Part shown: positions 10,163 to 19,254 of the stretch, piece after piece
How the letters are laid out: every line of letters begins with the position of its first letter
Position numbering within the stretch: the stretch's first letter is position 1
Assembly: GCA_028044295.1 (NCBI GenBank)
Contig: JAOFSE010000007.1
Span: forward strand, 1-64,000
Reading direction: 5' to 3'
Source: Sulfurimonas sp.
GTDB taxonomy: Bacteria > Campylobacterota > Campylobacteria > Campylobacterales > Sulfurimonadaceae
DNA length: 64,000 nucleotides
Made by a program: the position numbers and the translations under genes
The notes under the pieces: generated by a model
What the model was told of the DNA's origin: nothing
What the model saw: only the letters and a program-made list of their open reading frames with translations
The model's database searches: none

Positions 10163-10882
10163 TTACTCCTCAATTTGTTCTTGTCTATACTGCTCATACA
10201 CATCTCTCTGATATGGATATAGGTCTATTGCATCAGCTTTGAGTTTTTCATACTTTTCAATATTTTGTGAAGTGCAATTAACTTTTTCAACTGTTTTAAT
10301 AGCTACATATTCAAGTATTGTAATATCATCTTTACGAGCAACATAATCTATAGGACTAAGTAGTGAGTCTGGAATCATACTAATAGTATCTCTAACATTT
10401 GATGGACCAAATAAAGGAAGAACAACATGTGGGCCAGCACCAACTCCATAAAAACCTAAAGTTTGTCCAAAATCTTCATTATGCTTGTCAATTTCAAATT
10501 TAGACTTTGCAGGATCGAAGAAACCTAAAATACCTACAGTTGAGTTTAGAACAAACCTTTCACTCTCTTCTAATGAGTTTTTAAACTTACCTTGAAGTAG
10601 GTTATTTGTAAGACGCATTGGAAAATAAAGATTATGAAAGAACTTACTTATACTCTCACGAATTTCTGTATGTACCACATTTGCATATCCACTTGCAACT
10701 GGTTTCATAACATTTTCATAAAGGACATCATTAAAACTTGTCATTGCTCTGTTATAACCACTTAAAGGATCATACACTTCTTCAACTGCCATTTCATCGG
10801 AGAACTCATCTAACTCATCTGCACTACAAGTACCTAAATTAAAAAATATAGATACAACTAACAAACCATATATTAACTTCAA
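10163..10882 (-). CDS. mlaA: MlaA/VacJ-family outer-membrane lipid-asymmetry protein
   Basis: 239 residues matching MlaA: YDPLSGYNRAMTSFNDVLYE near residue 37, NLLQGKF, NSTVGILGFFDPA and GVGAGPHVVLPLFGPSNVRD. MlaA removes misplaced phospholipids from the outer leaflet of the outer membrane. The N-terminus is a signal peptide, but the cysteine context (LGTC) is a poor lipobox because threonine occupies -1, so it may not be lipidated. The start is TTG 10882, preceded by AAAGG overlapping the end of recR. First gene of the mlaA-mlaC-RND set. Confidence 0.92.
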   Translation of the reverse strand: MKLIYGLLVVSIFFNLGTCSADELDEFSDEMAVEEVYDPLSGYNRAMTSFNDVLYENVMKPVASGYANVVHTEIRESISKFFHNLYFPMRLTNNLLQGKFKNSLEESERFVLNSTVGILGFFDPAKSKFEIDKHNEDFGQTLGFYGVGAGPHVVLPLFGPSNVRDTISMIPDSLLSPIDYVARKDDITILEYVAIKTVEKVNCTSQNIEKYEKLKADAIDLYPYQRDVYEQYRQEQIEE

Positions 10883-10884
10883 AT

Positions 10885-11448
10885 TTAAACCTTTACTCTG
10901 TCTTCTAATGCTCTAGTTAATGAGAGTAAGTCTACATTTTCTAAACTAACACCCGTTGGAACACCTTGGGCTATTTTAGAGTAGTTTATACTCAAATCAC
11001 TAAGCTTATCTTCAATAAATAACATTATAGCATCATTTGCAATGGATGGTGTTAAGGCAAATAAAATTTCATGAACGCCATTTTTTGCAATCGATACTAA
11101 GTTTGATATGTCTAACTCGTCAAGAGAATCCAAAACAAAATACTTACCATCAAAAAGTGCATTCTCTTCTAAAAGTAAGATATCTTTTGGATTTTCAACA
11201 ATACATAAAAGTGACTCATCTCTACTTTCATCACAACATATAGTACACAAGTCATCTTCACTCATACCACCGCATGAACGACATTTCTTTAAACTACCAA
11301 GCGCCTCTTCTATAGCATTGGATATTTTCATACCTACATAACTATCTTTCATAAGCATATGGTACGCTAGTCTTGTAGCTGATTTTTTACCTATTGTTGG
11401 TAGTTCTCCAAGAGCATCTACGAGTTTATTAAACTTCTCTAATGCCAC
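10885..11448 (-). CDS. recR: Recombination protein RecR
   Basis: 187 residues, slightly short for RecR (near 200). It has an N-terminal helix-hairpin-helix (LPTIGKKSATRLAYH), a four-cysteine zinc site (C56, C59, C68, C71) and a Toprim domain (LLCIVENPKDILLLEE onwards). RecR works with RecO to load RecA on gapped DNA. The start GTG 11448 overlaps the mltA stop (TAGTG), so the two are translationally coupled. Confidence 0.95.
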   Translation of the reverse strand: MALEKFNKLVDALGELPTIGKKSATRLAYHMLMKDSYVGMKISNAIEEALGSLKKCRSCGGMSEDDLCTICCDESRDESLLCIVENPKDILLLEENALFDGKYFVLDSLDELDISNLVSIAKNGVHEILFALTPSIANDAIMLFIEDKLSDLSINYSKIAQGVPTGVSLENVDLLSLTRALEDRVKV

Positions 11449-12632
11449 TAAATACCACCCTTAGGAAGTAAAATCCAAAGTTTTAGAGGTGCTTTTAATT
11501 TACCAGCTATTGCTCTTGCTCTTTCCCCAAAACCTAAGAACATATCTGCTCTAACACTTCCTTTAATTGCCCCACCAGTATCTTGAGCTATTACAACTTT
11601 ATTGACACAGTTATCTTTCATATCAGCACTAAGGTATAGCATACTACCAAGTGGAATATATCTATTGTCTACTGCAATCGACCTTTCAGGAGTAAGTTCT
11701 AGTCCGAGTGAACCAGTTGCAGCTTGTTCTTTCTCTTTAAAAAAGACCATTGACTTGTTATAGTTTAGTACTTCATCAATCCTTTTAGGATTCTTTTTAA
11801 ACCAAGCTCTAATACTTTGTAAAGATACATCTTTCATACGTATAGCACCTATTTTCACAAGATACTTACCGATTGATTTGTATTTATGTCCATTTTGATT
11901 ATCGTAACCTATATACATAGTTTCACCATCATCAAATGTCACTCTTCCTGAACCTTGCACTTCAAGAAAAAATAGATCAATTTTTGAATCGGTATAACAT
12001 ATGATATCAGCATTCAATGGCTTTTTATTTGCATCTTTTCTATCGTAGTATGGGATTAGTTTATTGTTCTCCACTCTACCTCTTAGTCTATAGTTCTTAA
12101 GTTCAGGGTACTGACTTCCTAAATCAACTACAAACATATCTTTTGGTGTTTCATATATAGGATATATGAATTTTCCCTTTTTAGTCTTAGAAGCATTAAG
12201 TTTTGGTTCATAATAACCTGTTAATAGTCCACTCTCTTTTTTAGTTTTTTTGATTTTGTATGGTATAAACTCTTCTTTTAAAAATCCTTTAGGATCGTTT
12301 ATACGCTCAGCTCTTTGACATAGTTTTTTATATATTTTTTTGGTTTTTGAACTCTTGCAACTATTTATAAAAGAGTTGATTGCTTTTTTATAATCTTCAT
12401 TTTCCCAATCTGGCAGTTCATTAAAACTGCTTTTAATGAGCTGTGTCTTTGGCATAGAAGAAAATTTTACATAATTTTCTGAAACTTTTTCTTTAGAAAT
12501 ATTTACATCTATAACTTCTATCTCTTTTGGTGTAGTTGGTACTTCCAAAGATGGTTCAACTTTTGGAATCGCACTCTTAGAGCAACCTACAAACAACAAT
12601 GCCAAAATTAAAATTATTAGATTATTTTTCAT
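11448..12632 (-). CDS. mltA: Membrane-bound lytic murein transglycosylase A (lipoprotein)
   Basis: 394 residues with a lipoprotein signal (LLFVGCSKS, cysteine 17). The MltA domain includes GLLTGYYEPKLNASKTKKG and LFFLEVQGSGRV. The C-terminal 3D domain holds VIAQDTGGAIKGSVRADMF with the catalytic-type aspartates. It cleaves glycan strands of peptidoglycan, forming 1,6-anhydroMurNAc, from the outer membrane. It is transcribed away from dnaJ across a 72-bp gap and leads into recR. Confidence 0.94.
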   Translation of the reverse strand: MKNNLIILILALLFVGCSKSAIPKVEPSLEVPTTPKEIEVIDVNISKEKVSENYVKFSSMPKTQLIKSSFNELPDWENEDYKKAINSFINSCKSSKTKKIYKKLCQRAERINDPKGFLKEEFIPYKIKKTKKESGLLTGYYEPKLNASKTKKGKFIYPIYETPKDMFVVDLGSQYPELKNYRLRGRVENNKLIPYYDRKDANKKPLNADIICYTDSKIDLFFLEVQGSGRVTFDDGETMYIGYDNQNGHKYKSIGKYLVKIGAIRMKDVSLQSIRAWFKKNPKRIDEVLNYNKSMVFFKEKEQAATGSLGLELTPERSIAVDNRYIPLGSMLYLSADMKDNCVNKVVIAQDTGGAIKGSVRADMFLGFGERARAIAGKLKAPLKLWILLPKGGI

Positions 12633-12666
12633 GATATAGATTATACTGATATTAAATTAAAAACGA

Positions 12667-12672
12667 TATAAT
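12667..12672 (+). promoter_or_regulatory. Candidate -10 box for dnaJ
   Basis: TATAAT lies 33 bp before the dnaJ ATG in the 72-bp divergent gap with mltA. No HrcA (CIRCE) inverted repeat is visible in the gap, so I see no sign of classical heat-shock repression. Confidence 0.45.
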
Positions 12673-12704
12673 TGCGAAAAATTTATATAGGATACTAAAA
12701 AGAT

Positions 12705-13832
12705 ATGGAAGATTTAAGCTATTACGAAATATTAGAAGTATCTCGTGACGCAGATAAAACAACAATTAAAAAAGCTTACAGAAAAATGGCTAAAACTTAT
12801 CATCCAGATAAGAACCCAGGTGATACTGAAGCTGAGCACAAATTCAAACTATGTAATGAAGCGTACCAATGTTTAAGTGATGATAAACAAAGAGGTGTAT
12901 ACGACCGTTATGGTAAAGAAGGACTTCAAGGCATGGGTGGCGGCGGTGGTCGTTCATCTGGTGGATTTGATGATTTAGGTTCAATGTTTGAAGAGATGTT
13001 TAGTGGTTTTGGAGGTGGTGGTTCACGTCGTCGTCAAAATCCAGCTGACATGGAAAAATATGACTTAGATATGAATGTTGATATGTCAATTAGTTTCAAT
13101 GAAGCTATCTTTGGATGTGAAAAAGAAGTAAAATTCAAATATAAAAATGCTTGTAAACCTTGTAAAGGTAGTGGTGCTAAAGACGGGAAGCTTTCTACTT
13201 GTAGTCAATGTAAAGGTCAAGGTCAAGTATATATGAAGCAAGGCTTTATGACTTTCTCTCAGACATGTCCTGTATGTAACGGAGTTGGTAGTGCACCAGC
13301 TGAGTCATGTAAAAGTTGTAAAGGAAATGGATATACTCAAGAAGAAGATAGTGTTAGCGTCAAAATACCTAAAGGTATAGATGATGGTAATCGTCTAAGA
13401 GTATCTGGAAATGGAAATATAGGTAAACGTGGTACACGTGGTGACTTATATGTAACATTTAGTGTAGAACGAGACAAACACTTCCAAAGAGAAGGTAATG
13501 ATGTATATATAGCTATCCCTGTATTTTTCACACAAGCTGTAACTGGTGAAACACTAACAATTCCTTCACTTACGGGTGAGATAGAATTAAAACTAGATAT
13601 CGGTACAAAAGACAAACAACACTTTAAATTTAGAGGTGAAGGTATTGATGACGTACATGGTCATGGTAAAGGTGATTTAATCGCTCAAGTAAATATCACA
13701 TATCCTAAAAAACTAAGTGATGAACAAAAAGAACTTATAGAAAAACTTCAAGAGTCTTTTGGAATAGAGTCTAAACCTCATGAAAGTGTACTAGAGTCTG
13801 CTATAGACAAGATGAAAAGCTGGTTTAGCTAA
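12705..13832 (+). CDS. dnaJ: Chaperone protein DnaJ
   Basis: 375-residue type I J-protein that stimulates DnaK ATPase and presents unfolded clients. It has a J-domain with HPD at residues 33-35, a Gly-rich linker ([15 protein letters not shown]), four zinc-binding CxxCxGxG repeats ([32 protein letters not shown]) and a C-terminal substrate-binding domain. dnaK is not in the window. Confidence 0.97.
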   Translation: MEDLSYYEILEVSRDADKTTIKKAYRKMAKTYHPDKNPGDTEAEHKFKLCNEAYQCLSDDKQRGVYDRYGKEGLQGMGGGGGRSSGGFDDLGSMFEEMFSGFGGGGSRRRQNPADMEKYDLDMNVDMSISFNEAIFGCEKEVKFKYKNACKPCKGSGAKDGKLSTCSQCKGQGQVYMKQGFMTFSQTCPVCNGVGSAPAESCKSCKGNGYTQEEDSVSVKIPKGIDDGNRLRVSGNGNIGKRGTRGDLYVTFSVERDKHFQREGNDVYIAIPVFFTQAVTGETLTIPSLTGEIELKLDIGTKDKQHFKFRGEGIDDVHGHGKGDLIAQVNITYPKKLSDEQKELIEKLQESFGIESKPHESVLESAIDKMKSWFS

Positions 13833-13839
13833 TCAAACT

Positions 13840-14139
13840 TTAAATAGGGGCTTTTGTTAACAACGAAAGCTTCTCATTAACATCAAAAACTTTCGCTCTA
13901 ACATCCTTTATTCCAAAACTATCTAATCTTTTTATATGCATCTCTAAGTATTCATTACAAGACTCTTTATCTTCAAATAAGTATATACCACCTGACTCTT
14001 CAGCTTCAACATTTTCTGTCCAAATTTTCCAAACTATACCTTTTTCGTTATTAATAGCATGGGCTAATTCTTTATAAGCCTCAGCCATGTCATCACCAGT
14101 TGGACCACTGTATGGAAAATCTATTTGTAAACATACCAT
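13840..14139 (-). CDS. YdhR-like putative monooxygenase (dimeric ferredoxin-like fold)
   Basis: 99 residues closely resembling E. coli YdhR over its whole length: LQIDFPYSGPTGDDMAE, GIVWKIWTEN, GGIYLFEDKESCNEYLE and KVFDVNEKLS. YdhR-type proteins are small dimeric barrels related to antibiotic-biosynthesis monooxygenases; the physiological substrate is unknown. It converges with dnaJ (stop codons 7 bp apart). The divergent 78-bp gap with the aldolase-like gene contains one exact CTACATGTAG. Confidence 0.85.
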   Translation of the reverse strand: MVCLQIDFPYSGPTGDDMAEAYKELAHAINNEKGIVWKIWTENVEAEESGGIYLFEDKESCNEYLEMHIKRLDSFGIKDVRAKVFDVNEKLSLLTKAPI

Positions 14140-14187
14140 TGTATATCTCCATAATTATTTTTATAAGATTATATCAGTTTTAAATAT

Positions 14188-14197
14188 CTACATGTAG
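14188..14197. repeat. Intergenic copy of the CTACATGTAG palindrome
   Basis: Exact 10-bp palindrome, the only exact copy of the ten that lies outside a gene. It sits just before a TATGAT -10-like element (14201-14206) in the divergent gap between the YdhR-like and aldolase-like genes, so here it could also act as an operator. Confidence 0.7.
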
Positions 14198-14217
14198 AAA
14201 TATGATACACTTACAAC

Positions 14218-14808
14218 ATGAATAGAGAAAATCTAAAAAACCAACTGTCTACACTAGCCCTATCAATGTTTAGAAAAGATTTCTTTGGTATATTTCACGG
14301 CTCGATATCAGCAAAAACTGAATCAAATCGTTTTCTTATAAATTCTAAAGAAGCTATATTTGACGCCATAGATGAAAAAAACCTTATAGAGCTTTATTAT
14401 AAAAAAGACTATAGGTGGAATAACGCTAGTATAGACGCTAACATACATCATAGTATTTACTCACAAATCTCAGATGCTAAATTTATATGTTTTAGTATGC
14501 CACCATTTACTACTGCCTACTCACTAGACCACAATATCATCAGACCTAAAGACTACTTTGGCTTTAAAGAGATAGGCTCTATAGAGATTGTAGACCCTAA
14601 ACAGTTTGAAGATTGGTATGAGAGAGCTCAAAGTGAAATAGCTTACTATTTTCAAAGTAAGAAAACTGACATTATGGTTATTCGAGGTTATGGTGTATAT
14701 ACTTTCAACAGAGATTTACACGAACTAGCAAAGAAAATCGCTATCTTAGAAAAAAGTTGTAGGTTACTTTTACTGGAAAATGAAAAGAAAGACTCAAGTT
14801 TTGACTAA
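14218..14808 (+). CDS. Class II aldolase/adducin-family protein
   Basis: 196 residues with the class II aldolase layout: an N-terminal helix, FGIFHGSISAKTESNRFLIN (the glycine-rich 'NxSxR' region in altered form), ANIHHSIYSQISDAKFICFSMPPF (metal-ligand-type HxxxY/H segment) and GYGVYTFNRDLHELAKKI near the end. Such enzymes cleave sugar phosphates or are decarboxylases; the substrate is unknown. There is no Shine-Dalgarno before ATG 14218 and a -10-like TATGAT lies only 12 nt upstream, so the message may be almost leaderless. Its last 15 bp overlap the convergent gene. Confidence 0.75.
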   Translation: MNRENLKNQLSTLALSMFRKDFFGIFHGSISAKTESNRFLINSKEAIFDAIDEKNLIELYYKKDYRWNNASIDANIHHSIYSQISDAKFICFSMPPFTTAYSLDHNIIRPKDYFGFKEIGSIEIVDPKQFEDWYERAQSEIAYYFQSKKTDIMVIRGYGVYTFNRDLHELAKKIAILEKSCRLLLLENEKKDSSFD

Positions 14809-15144
14809 AGACGCTTCATAAGCTTGAGAGAATGACAAACTCGTACAAGCTAGAAGTCCATATAGTTCCATATTCTGTCCGCTAACATCGCAAACTTCCG
14901 ATCCATCTTTTGCTAAAAATATAAATTTTTCATACTTATGATTTGCCTTATCCATATACTTTGAATAAACAACAAAATCAGCATTATCAAGTTCTGGAGT
15001 TTTTTTACAAGCATCCATATACTTACCACATGTCTTATCAAGGCTTTTAATTTCTAAAACATCTGATTGTATTGTATTTAACAAAACTTTCGGTAGATTG
15101 GGCAACATTTCTTCAATATTCGCATACTTTAATATACCACTCAT
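14794..15144 (-). CDS. Conserved-looking hypothetical cytoplasmic protein
   Basis: 116 residues, no signal peptide or membrane helix, five cysteines including LDKTCGKYMDACKK and SEVCDVSGQNME. I do not recognise the family. ATG 15144 has AAGGA 6 nt upstream, which supports it as a real gene. Its 3' end overlaps the convergent aldolase-like gene by 15 bp. It faces the ppiD-like gene across a 136-bp gap holding an inverted repeat. Confidence 0.7.
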   Translation of the reverse strand: MSGILKYANIEEMLPNLPKVLLNTIQSDVLEIKSLDKTCGKYMDACKKTPELDNADFVVYSKYMDKANHKYEKFIFLAKDGSEVCDVSGQNMELYGLLACTSLSFSQAYEASLVKT

Positions 15145-15166
15145 AAACTATCCTTAAATTTGTCTC

Positions 15167-15212
15167 TTATTAAGTTATTCTACTCCTTTTTATTTTATAA
15201 TTAACTTAATAA
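15167..15212. repeat. Perfect 11-bp inverted repeat in a divergent promoter region
   Basis: TTATTAAGTTA at 15167-15177 and its exact reverse complement TAACTTAATAA at 15202-15212, separated by 24 bp. It lies between the 116-residue unknown and the ppiD-like-ftsA-ftsZ operon. It could be a dimeric-regulator operator or a 5'-UTR hairpin for the unknown gene. In AT-rich DNA some chance symmetry is expected. Confidence 0.5.
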
Positions 15213-15280
15213 ATTTTTATCAAGTTTTAATACGAATTTACCTAAAATAACACAAATTACAAATATAAGGTTTTAACTCA

Positions 15281-16744
15281 ATGATTACATGGATGCAAAG
15301 ACATAAAAAATGGCTTATCATAACAATTTGGATATCTACAATAGCTTTCGTTGGTGCTGGTTTTGTTGGATGGGGTCAATATAGCTATGGTGATAAAGCT
15401 GGAGCAGTTGCAAAAGTAGGCAAAGTTGAGATAACTATGGGTGACCTTCAAAAGAGTTACTCAAACCTATACAACCAATATTCTCAAATCTTTCAAGGAA
15501 ACTTTGACGAAGAGAAAGCTAAAAGTTTTGGACTTCAAGCTCAAGCATTAAAAAACCTTACAAACCAAGCTCTTGTTACAAACCTTGCTTCTTCATATGA
15601 CTTAGAAATTAGTAATGAAGAGTTACTTCGTGAGATTAAAAGCCAAGAATACTTTTTTCAAGACGGTGTATTTAGCAAAGAGATATACAAACAAGCACTA
15701 TCAAGAGGTAATCTAAGTGTTAAAGAGTATGAAGCTGACATAAAAAAAGAACTTCTTATAAGAAAAGCTCTTCAACTTCTTCGTATTGAGACTACTCCAA
15801 ATGAGTTAAAAATTATGGATGTTGTAGCTGGTATAGCAGATAAAATTGAGTACAAAGTATTAAATAAAAATGATGTGACAGTAGACACTTCAGCTGAAAA
15901 ACTAAAAGCTTTTTGGGAAACACAAAAAAATAACTACATGAGTGAAGTTTCTTATGATGTAAATTACATCAAACAAGACAAGGTTACAAAAGATTACAAT
16001 GAGGCTGAATTAACATCACATTATTCTGAGAACAAAACTCATTTTAAAGACTCTGAAGGAAAGATTTTACCTTTTGAGAGTGCTAAAAGTTTAGTTATAG
16101 ATGAGTTAAATGCAAAAGAGACAAAAAAAGAAGCTCTTAGAACATATATAGCTTTCAAAAAAGAAAAACTTGAAAACACAAATGTAAAATATGAAACGAT
16201 CTCTTTTTCTAAAAATGCGTTTAGCCCAGAAGCTCTAAACAAAGTTTCAAAACTAACTATTCAAAATCCATATTTAAAACCCGTACTTGTTAATGGTGAG
16301 TTCATTACATTTAAGCTAATAAATGTAAATCCATCTAAGACTAAAGAGTACCAAGAGGTTAAGGATGAAAACTTCAACAACTATGTTACTCAACAAAGAG
16401 CAATACAAACTGAAGAATTAGCAAAGCAATCTGTTAGTTCATTCAAAGGAAATGTTACTGACTTTATAACAGTTAAAGATACTAGTAAACTAACAAAACT
16501 TGAAGAGAATCAAGCAAAAGAATTTCTTGCACAACTATTTGAATCACAAGATAAAAGAGCATATATAAGATTAAGCAATGGTGATATTGTTATGTATAAC
16601 ATATTGGAACAAAAACTGCTTAGTATGACTAACACTAATCAAGACAATCCAATTGTTAGATTAAAGAGTGCTATGTTTAACGAAGGTTTGATTAAAAATC
16701 TTCAGAGCAAGTACAAAACAGAGATTTTCATTCAAGGACTCTAA
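15281..16744 (+). CDS. PpiD/SurA-N-like membrane-anchored periplasmic chaperone
   Basis: 487 residues: one N-terminal membrane anchor (about 11-31, WLIITIWISTIAFVGAGFVGW), then a SurA_N-type chaperone region (VAKVGKVEITMGDLQKSY, YDLEISNEELLREI, FQDGVFSKEIYKQALSR) as in PpiD. I see no clear parvulin signature in the remainder, so it may be a chaperone without isomerase activity. It is shorter than E. coli PpiD (623). It immediately precedes ftsA-ftsZ, the same order as in Helicobacter, suggesting a role with envelope proteins at or around division. Confidence 0.85.
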   Translation: MITWMQRHKKWLIITIWISTIAFVGAGFVGWGQYSYGDKAGAVAKVGKVEITMGDLQKSYSNLYNQYSQIFQGNFDEEKAKSFGLQAQALKNLTNQALVTNLASSYDLEISNEELLREIKSQEYFFQDGVFSKEIYKQALSRGNLSVKEYEADIKKELLIRKALQLLRIETTPNELKIMDVVAGIADKIEYKVLNKNDVTVDTSAEKLKAFWETQKNNYMSEVSYDVNYIKQDKVTKDYNEAELTSHYSENKTHFKDSEGKILPFESAKSLVIDELNAKETKKEALRTYIAFKKEKLENTNVKYETISFSKNAFSPEALNKVSKLTIQNPYLKPVLVNGEFITFKLINVNPSKTKEYQEVKDENFNNYVTQQRAIQTEELAKQSVSSFKGNVTDFITVKDTSKLTKLEENQAKEFLAQLFESQDKRAYIRLSNGDIVMYNILEQKLLSMTNTNQDNPIVRLKSAMFNEGLIKNLQSKYKTEIFIQGL

Positions 16745-16745
16745 G

Positions 16746-18104
16746 TTGAGTAAAACTGTTTTAGCCATTGATGTTGGCTCAACAAAAATTTGTGCAGTTA
16801 TAGCTGAAGTATCAGATGATAATTCTATCGCTATTACAGGTGCAGGTACTTCAAAGGCTCAAGGTCTTAAAAAGGGAAGTATCACAAATATAGACTTAGC
16901 TTCAAAATCTATCAAAATAGCGATAGATGATGCAAAACGTGTATCTGGAAGTGATGTTAAAAGTGCAGTAGTTTCTATCTCTGGCGCTTATACAAAAAGT
17001 TTAAATTCGAATGGTATTGTTAATATACAAAATAAAGAAGTTACGTTTAAAGAGATTGAGCGTGTTATGCAGACATCTTTATACAATGCAAATATTCCAA
17101 ATGAATATGATGTACTTCATGCACTTCCATATAGCTTTAAAGTAGATGACCAAGACTCCATAGAAGATCCTCTTGGTATGAACGCTTCAAGACTTGAAGT
17201 AGACACTCACATTATAACAACTCAAAAGTCAAACCTTAACAACTTGAAAAAAGCTATTAAAGGTGCTGGTGTTGAAGTAGAAAATGTTGTACTAAATGGT
17301 TATGCATCTTCTATAGCTACACTAAATGATGATGAAAAAGAGTTAGGAGTTGCTATCATAGATATGGGTGGAAATACTAGTAACATTACTATTCACTCTG
17401 GTAACTCTATTAGATACAACGACTTTCTTGGCGTTGGTTCTAACCATGTAACTAGTGACCTTTCAATGGCTCTACACACGCCATTAAATATAGCTGATAG
17501 TGTAAAACTGAACTATGGTTCACTTCTTACACCAAGTAGCGATTTAATTGAACTTCCTATCATAGGTGATGAGAATACTACTCATGAAGTATCTTTAGAA
17601 GTAGTTCATAATGTTATCTATGCAAGAGTAGAAGAGACATTAATGATACTAGCTCAGTTTATAGAGAACAGTGGCTTAAAAGACAAAATAGGTGCAGGTG
17701 TAGTTTTAACTGGTGGTTTTTCTCAAATGGAAGGTATCAGAGACTTAGCAATAGCAACATTTGGATCAATTCCAGTTCGTTTAGCTAAGCCAAAAGAGAT
17801 GGATGGTCTTTTTGACAATCTACGTTCTGCTGAATATTCTAGTGCTATTGGCCTAGTGATGTATGCAGCAAACTCATATACACCATATGAAATAGATGTA
17901 AATAAAAACGTTAGACATTATAATGAAGAAACTCCAGAAAAAGTGAGTATTGACTTTGGCTCTGAGAGTGACATACCTACTCCACCTATCTTGGACATAG
18001 AAGAAAAAGAGAGTATGATAACTCTTCCATCTAAAAAAGATAAAAAGAGTGATGAAGCAGGAAGTTTTAGTAAATTTTGGAACTGGGCAACCCAGTTATT
18101 TTAA
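16746..18104 (+). CDS. ftsA: Cell division protein FtsA
   Basis: 452-residue actin-like ATPase that tethers FtsZ to the membrane. Visible are phosphate 1 (LAIDVGSTKICAVIAE), phosphate 2 (VAIIDMGGNTSNITI) and the adenosine motif (GAGVVLTGGFSQMEGI). It ends with an amphipathic membrane-targeting helix (FSKFWNWATQLF) after a charged linker. TTG 16746 follows the previous stop by one base; ftsZ starts 9 bp after the end. Confidence 0.96.
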   Translation: MSKTVLAIDVGSTKICAVIAEVSDDNSIAITGAGTSKAQGLKKGSITNIDLASKSIKIAIDDAKRVSGSDVKSAVVSISGAYTKSLNSNGIVNIQNKEVTFKEIERVMQTSLYNANIPNEYDVLHALPYSFKVDDQDSIEDPLGMNASRLEVDTHIITTQKSNLNNLKKAIKGAGVEVENVVLNGYASSIATLNDDEKELGVAIIDMGGNTSNITIHSGNSIRYNDFLGVGSNHVTSDLSMALHTPLNIADSVKLNYGSLLTPSSDLIELPIIGDENTTHEVSLEVVHNVIYARVEETLMILAQFIENSGLKDKIGAGVVLTGGFSQMEGIRDLAIATFGSIPVRLAKPKEMDGLFDNLRSAEYSSAIGLVMYAANSYTPYEIDVNKNVRHYNEETPEKVSIDFGSESDIPTPPILDIEEKESMITLPSKKDKKSDEAGSFSKFWNWATQLF

Positions 18105-18113
18105 GGAGAAAGT

Positions 18114-19220
18114 ATGGAAGCATTTTTAGTTGAAGAAGCAAACACTGCAAGTGGAGCAAGAATTGTAGCTGTTGGAGTTGGTGGCGGTGGTGGAAACATG
18201 ATCGGACACATGATTCAAGAAGGTGTAAATGGTATAGAACTAATTATGGTTAATACTGATGCACAAGCTTTAGATGATAAAGGTGTTACAACTATTCAAA
18301 TTGGTACTAAGCTTACAAAAGGTCTTGGTGCTGGTATGAAACCTGAGATTGGTAAAGAATCTGCACTAGAGAACTATGATGAAATTCGTTCTGCTCTTGA
18401 AGGTGCTGATATAGTATTTATCTCTGCTGGACTTGGCGGTGGTACTGGTACTGGTGCTGCTCCTGTTGTTGCTAAAATAGCTAAAGAGATAGGTGCCTTA
18501 ACTATCTCTATCGTTACAAAACCTTTTATGTTTGAAGGTCCAAAAAGAACTAAGCTTGCTAAAGCTGGTCTAGAAGAGCTTAAAAAAGAGAGTGACTCTA
18601 TAGTTGTTATTCCAAATGACAAGCTTCTTTCTATTATTGATAGAAAACTAGGTATCAAAGATAGTTTCAAAATAGTTGATGGTGTTCTTGCTCAAGCTGT
18701 TAGTGGAACATCTGGTGTTATTCTTTCAAATGGTGAAAATGACATCAATCTTGACTTTGCTGACCTTAAAACTGTAATGAGTCATAGAGGTATGGCACTT
18801 ATGGGTGTTGGTGAGCATGAAGGTGAAAATGCAGCATATGAAGCTATCAAATCAGCTATAGAATCTCCTTTACTAGACAACATGTCAATCAATGGTGCTA
18901 TGGGAGTACTTGTTCACTTCAACATGCATCCTAACTTTCCTATGATGGAAACATCAGAAGCAATGATAGTTGTTCAAGAAAGTGCACATGAAGATGCAGA
19001 GGTTATTTTTGGTACTTCAACTGATGAAACTCTTCCTGAGAACTATGTAAAAATTACTATTGTTGCAACGGGATTTGAGAAAGACTTAACTAACAATGCT
19101 GACTTTGTAAGTGAAACACCTACACCAGTAGCAAAAATTCGTCCTAGACTTGTGATGAATGGGGATATAGATTCAGATCATCTTGATGTGCCTTCATACA
19201 TGAGACAACAACAAGACTAA
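18114..19220 (+). CDS. ftsZ: Cell division protein FtsZ
   Basis: 368-residue tubulin homologue that forms the Z ring. It has VGVGGGGGNM near residue 21, the GTP tubulin signature GGGTGTGAAPVVA near residue 108, the NDKLLSI region and the catalytic T7-loop NLDFADLKTVM. The short linker ends in a conserved C-terminal peptide (LDVPSYMRQQQ) for FtsA binding. GGAG lies just upstream of ATG 18114. Confidence 0.98.
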   Translation: MEAFLVEEANTASGARIVAVGVGGGGGNMIGHMIQEGVNGIELIMVNTDAQALDDKGVTTIQIGTKLTKGLGAGMKPEIGKESALENYDEIRSALEGADIVFISAGLGGGTGTGAAPVVAKIAKEIGALTISIVTKPFMFEGPKRTKLAKAGLEELKKESDSIVVIPNDKLLSIIDRKLGIKDSFKIVDGVLAQAVSGTSGVILSNGENDINLDFADLKTVMSHRGMALMGVGEHEGENAAYEAIKSAIESPLLDNMSINGAMGVLVHFNMHPNFPMMETSEAMIVVQESAHEDAEVIFGTSTDETLPENYVKITIVATGFEKDLTNNADFVSETPTPVAKIRPRLVMNGDIDSDHLDVPSYMRQQQD

Positions 19221-19227
19221 CTATTAA

Positions 19228-19254
19228 ATGTTACTAAGATAATCTTAGTAGCAT
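19228..19254. terminator. Hairpin between convergent ftsZ and DUF4149 gene
   Basis: GTTACTAAG (19230-19238) can pair with CTTAGTAGC (19244-19252), extended by AT pairs outwards, with one G-T wobble and a 5-nt loop. It starts 8 bp after the ftsZ stop and overlaps the last codons of the opposing gene. No strong U-run follows, so termination is inferred from position and symmetry. Confidence 0.5.
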
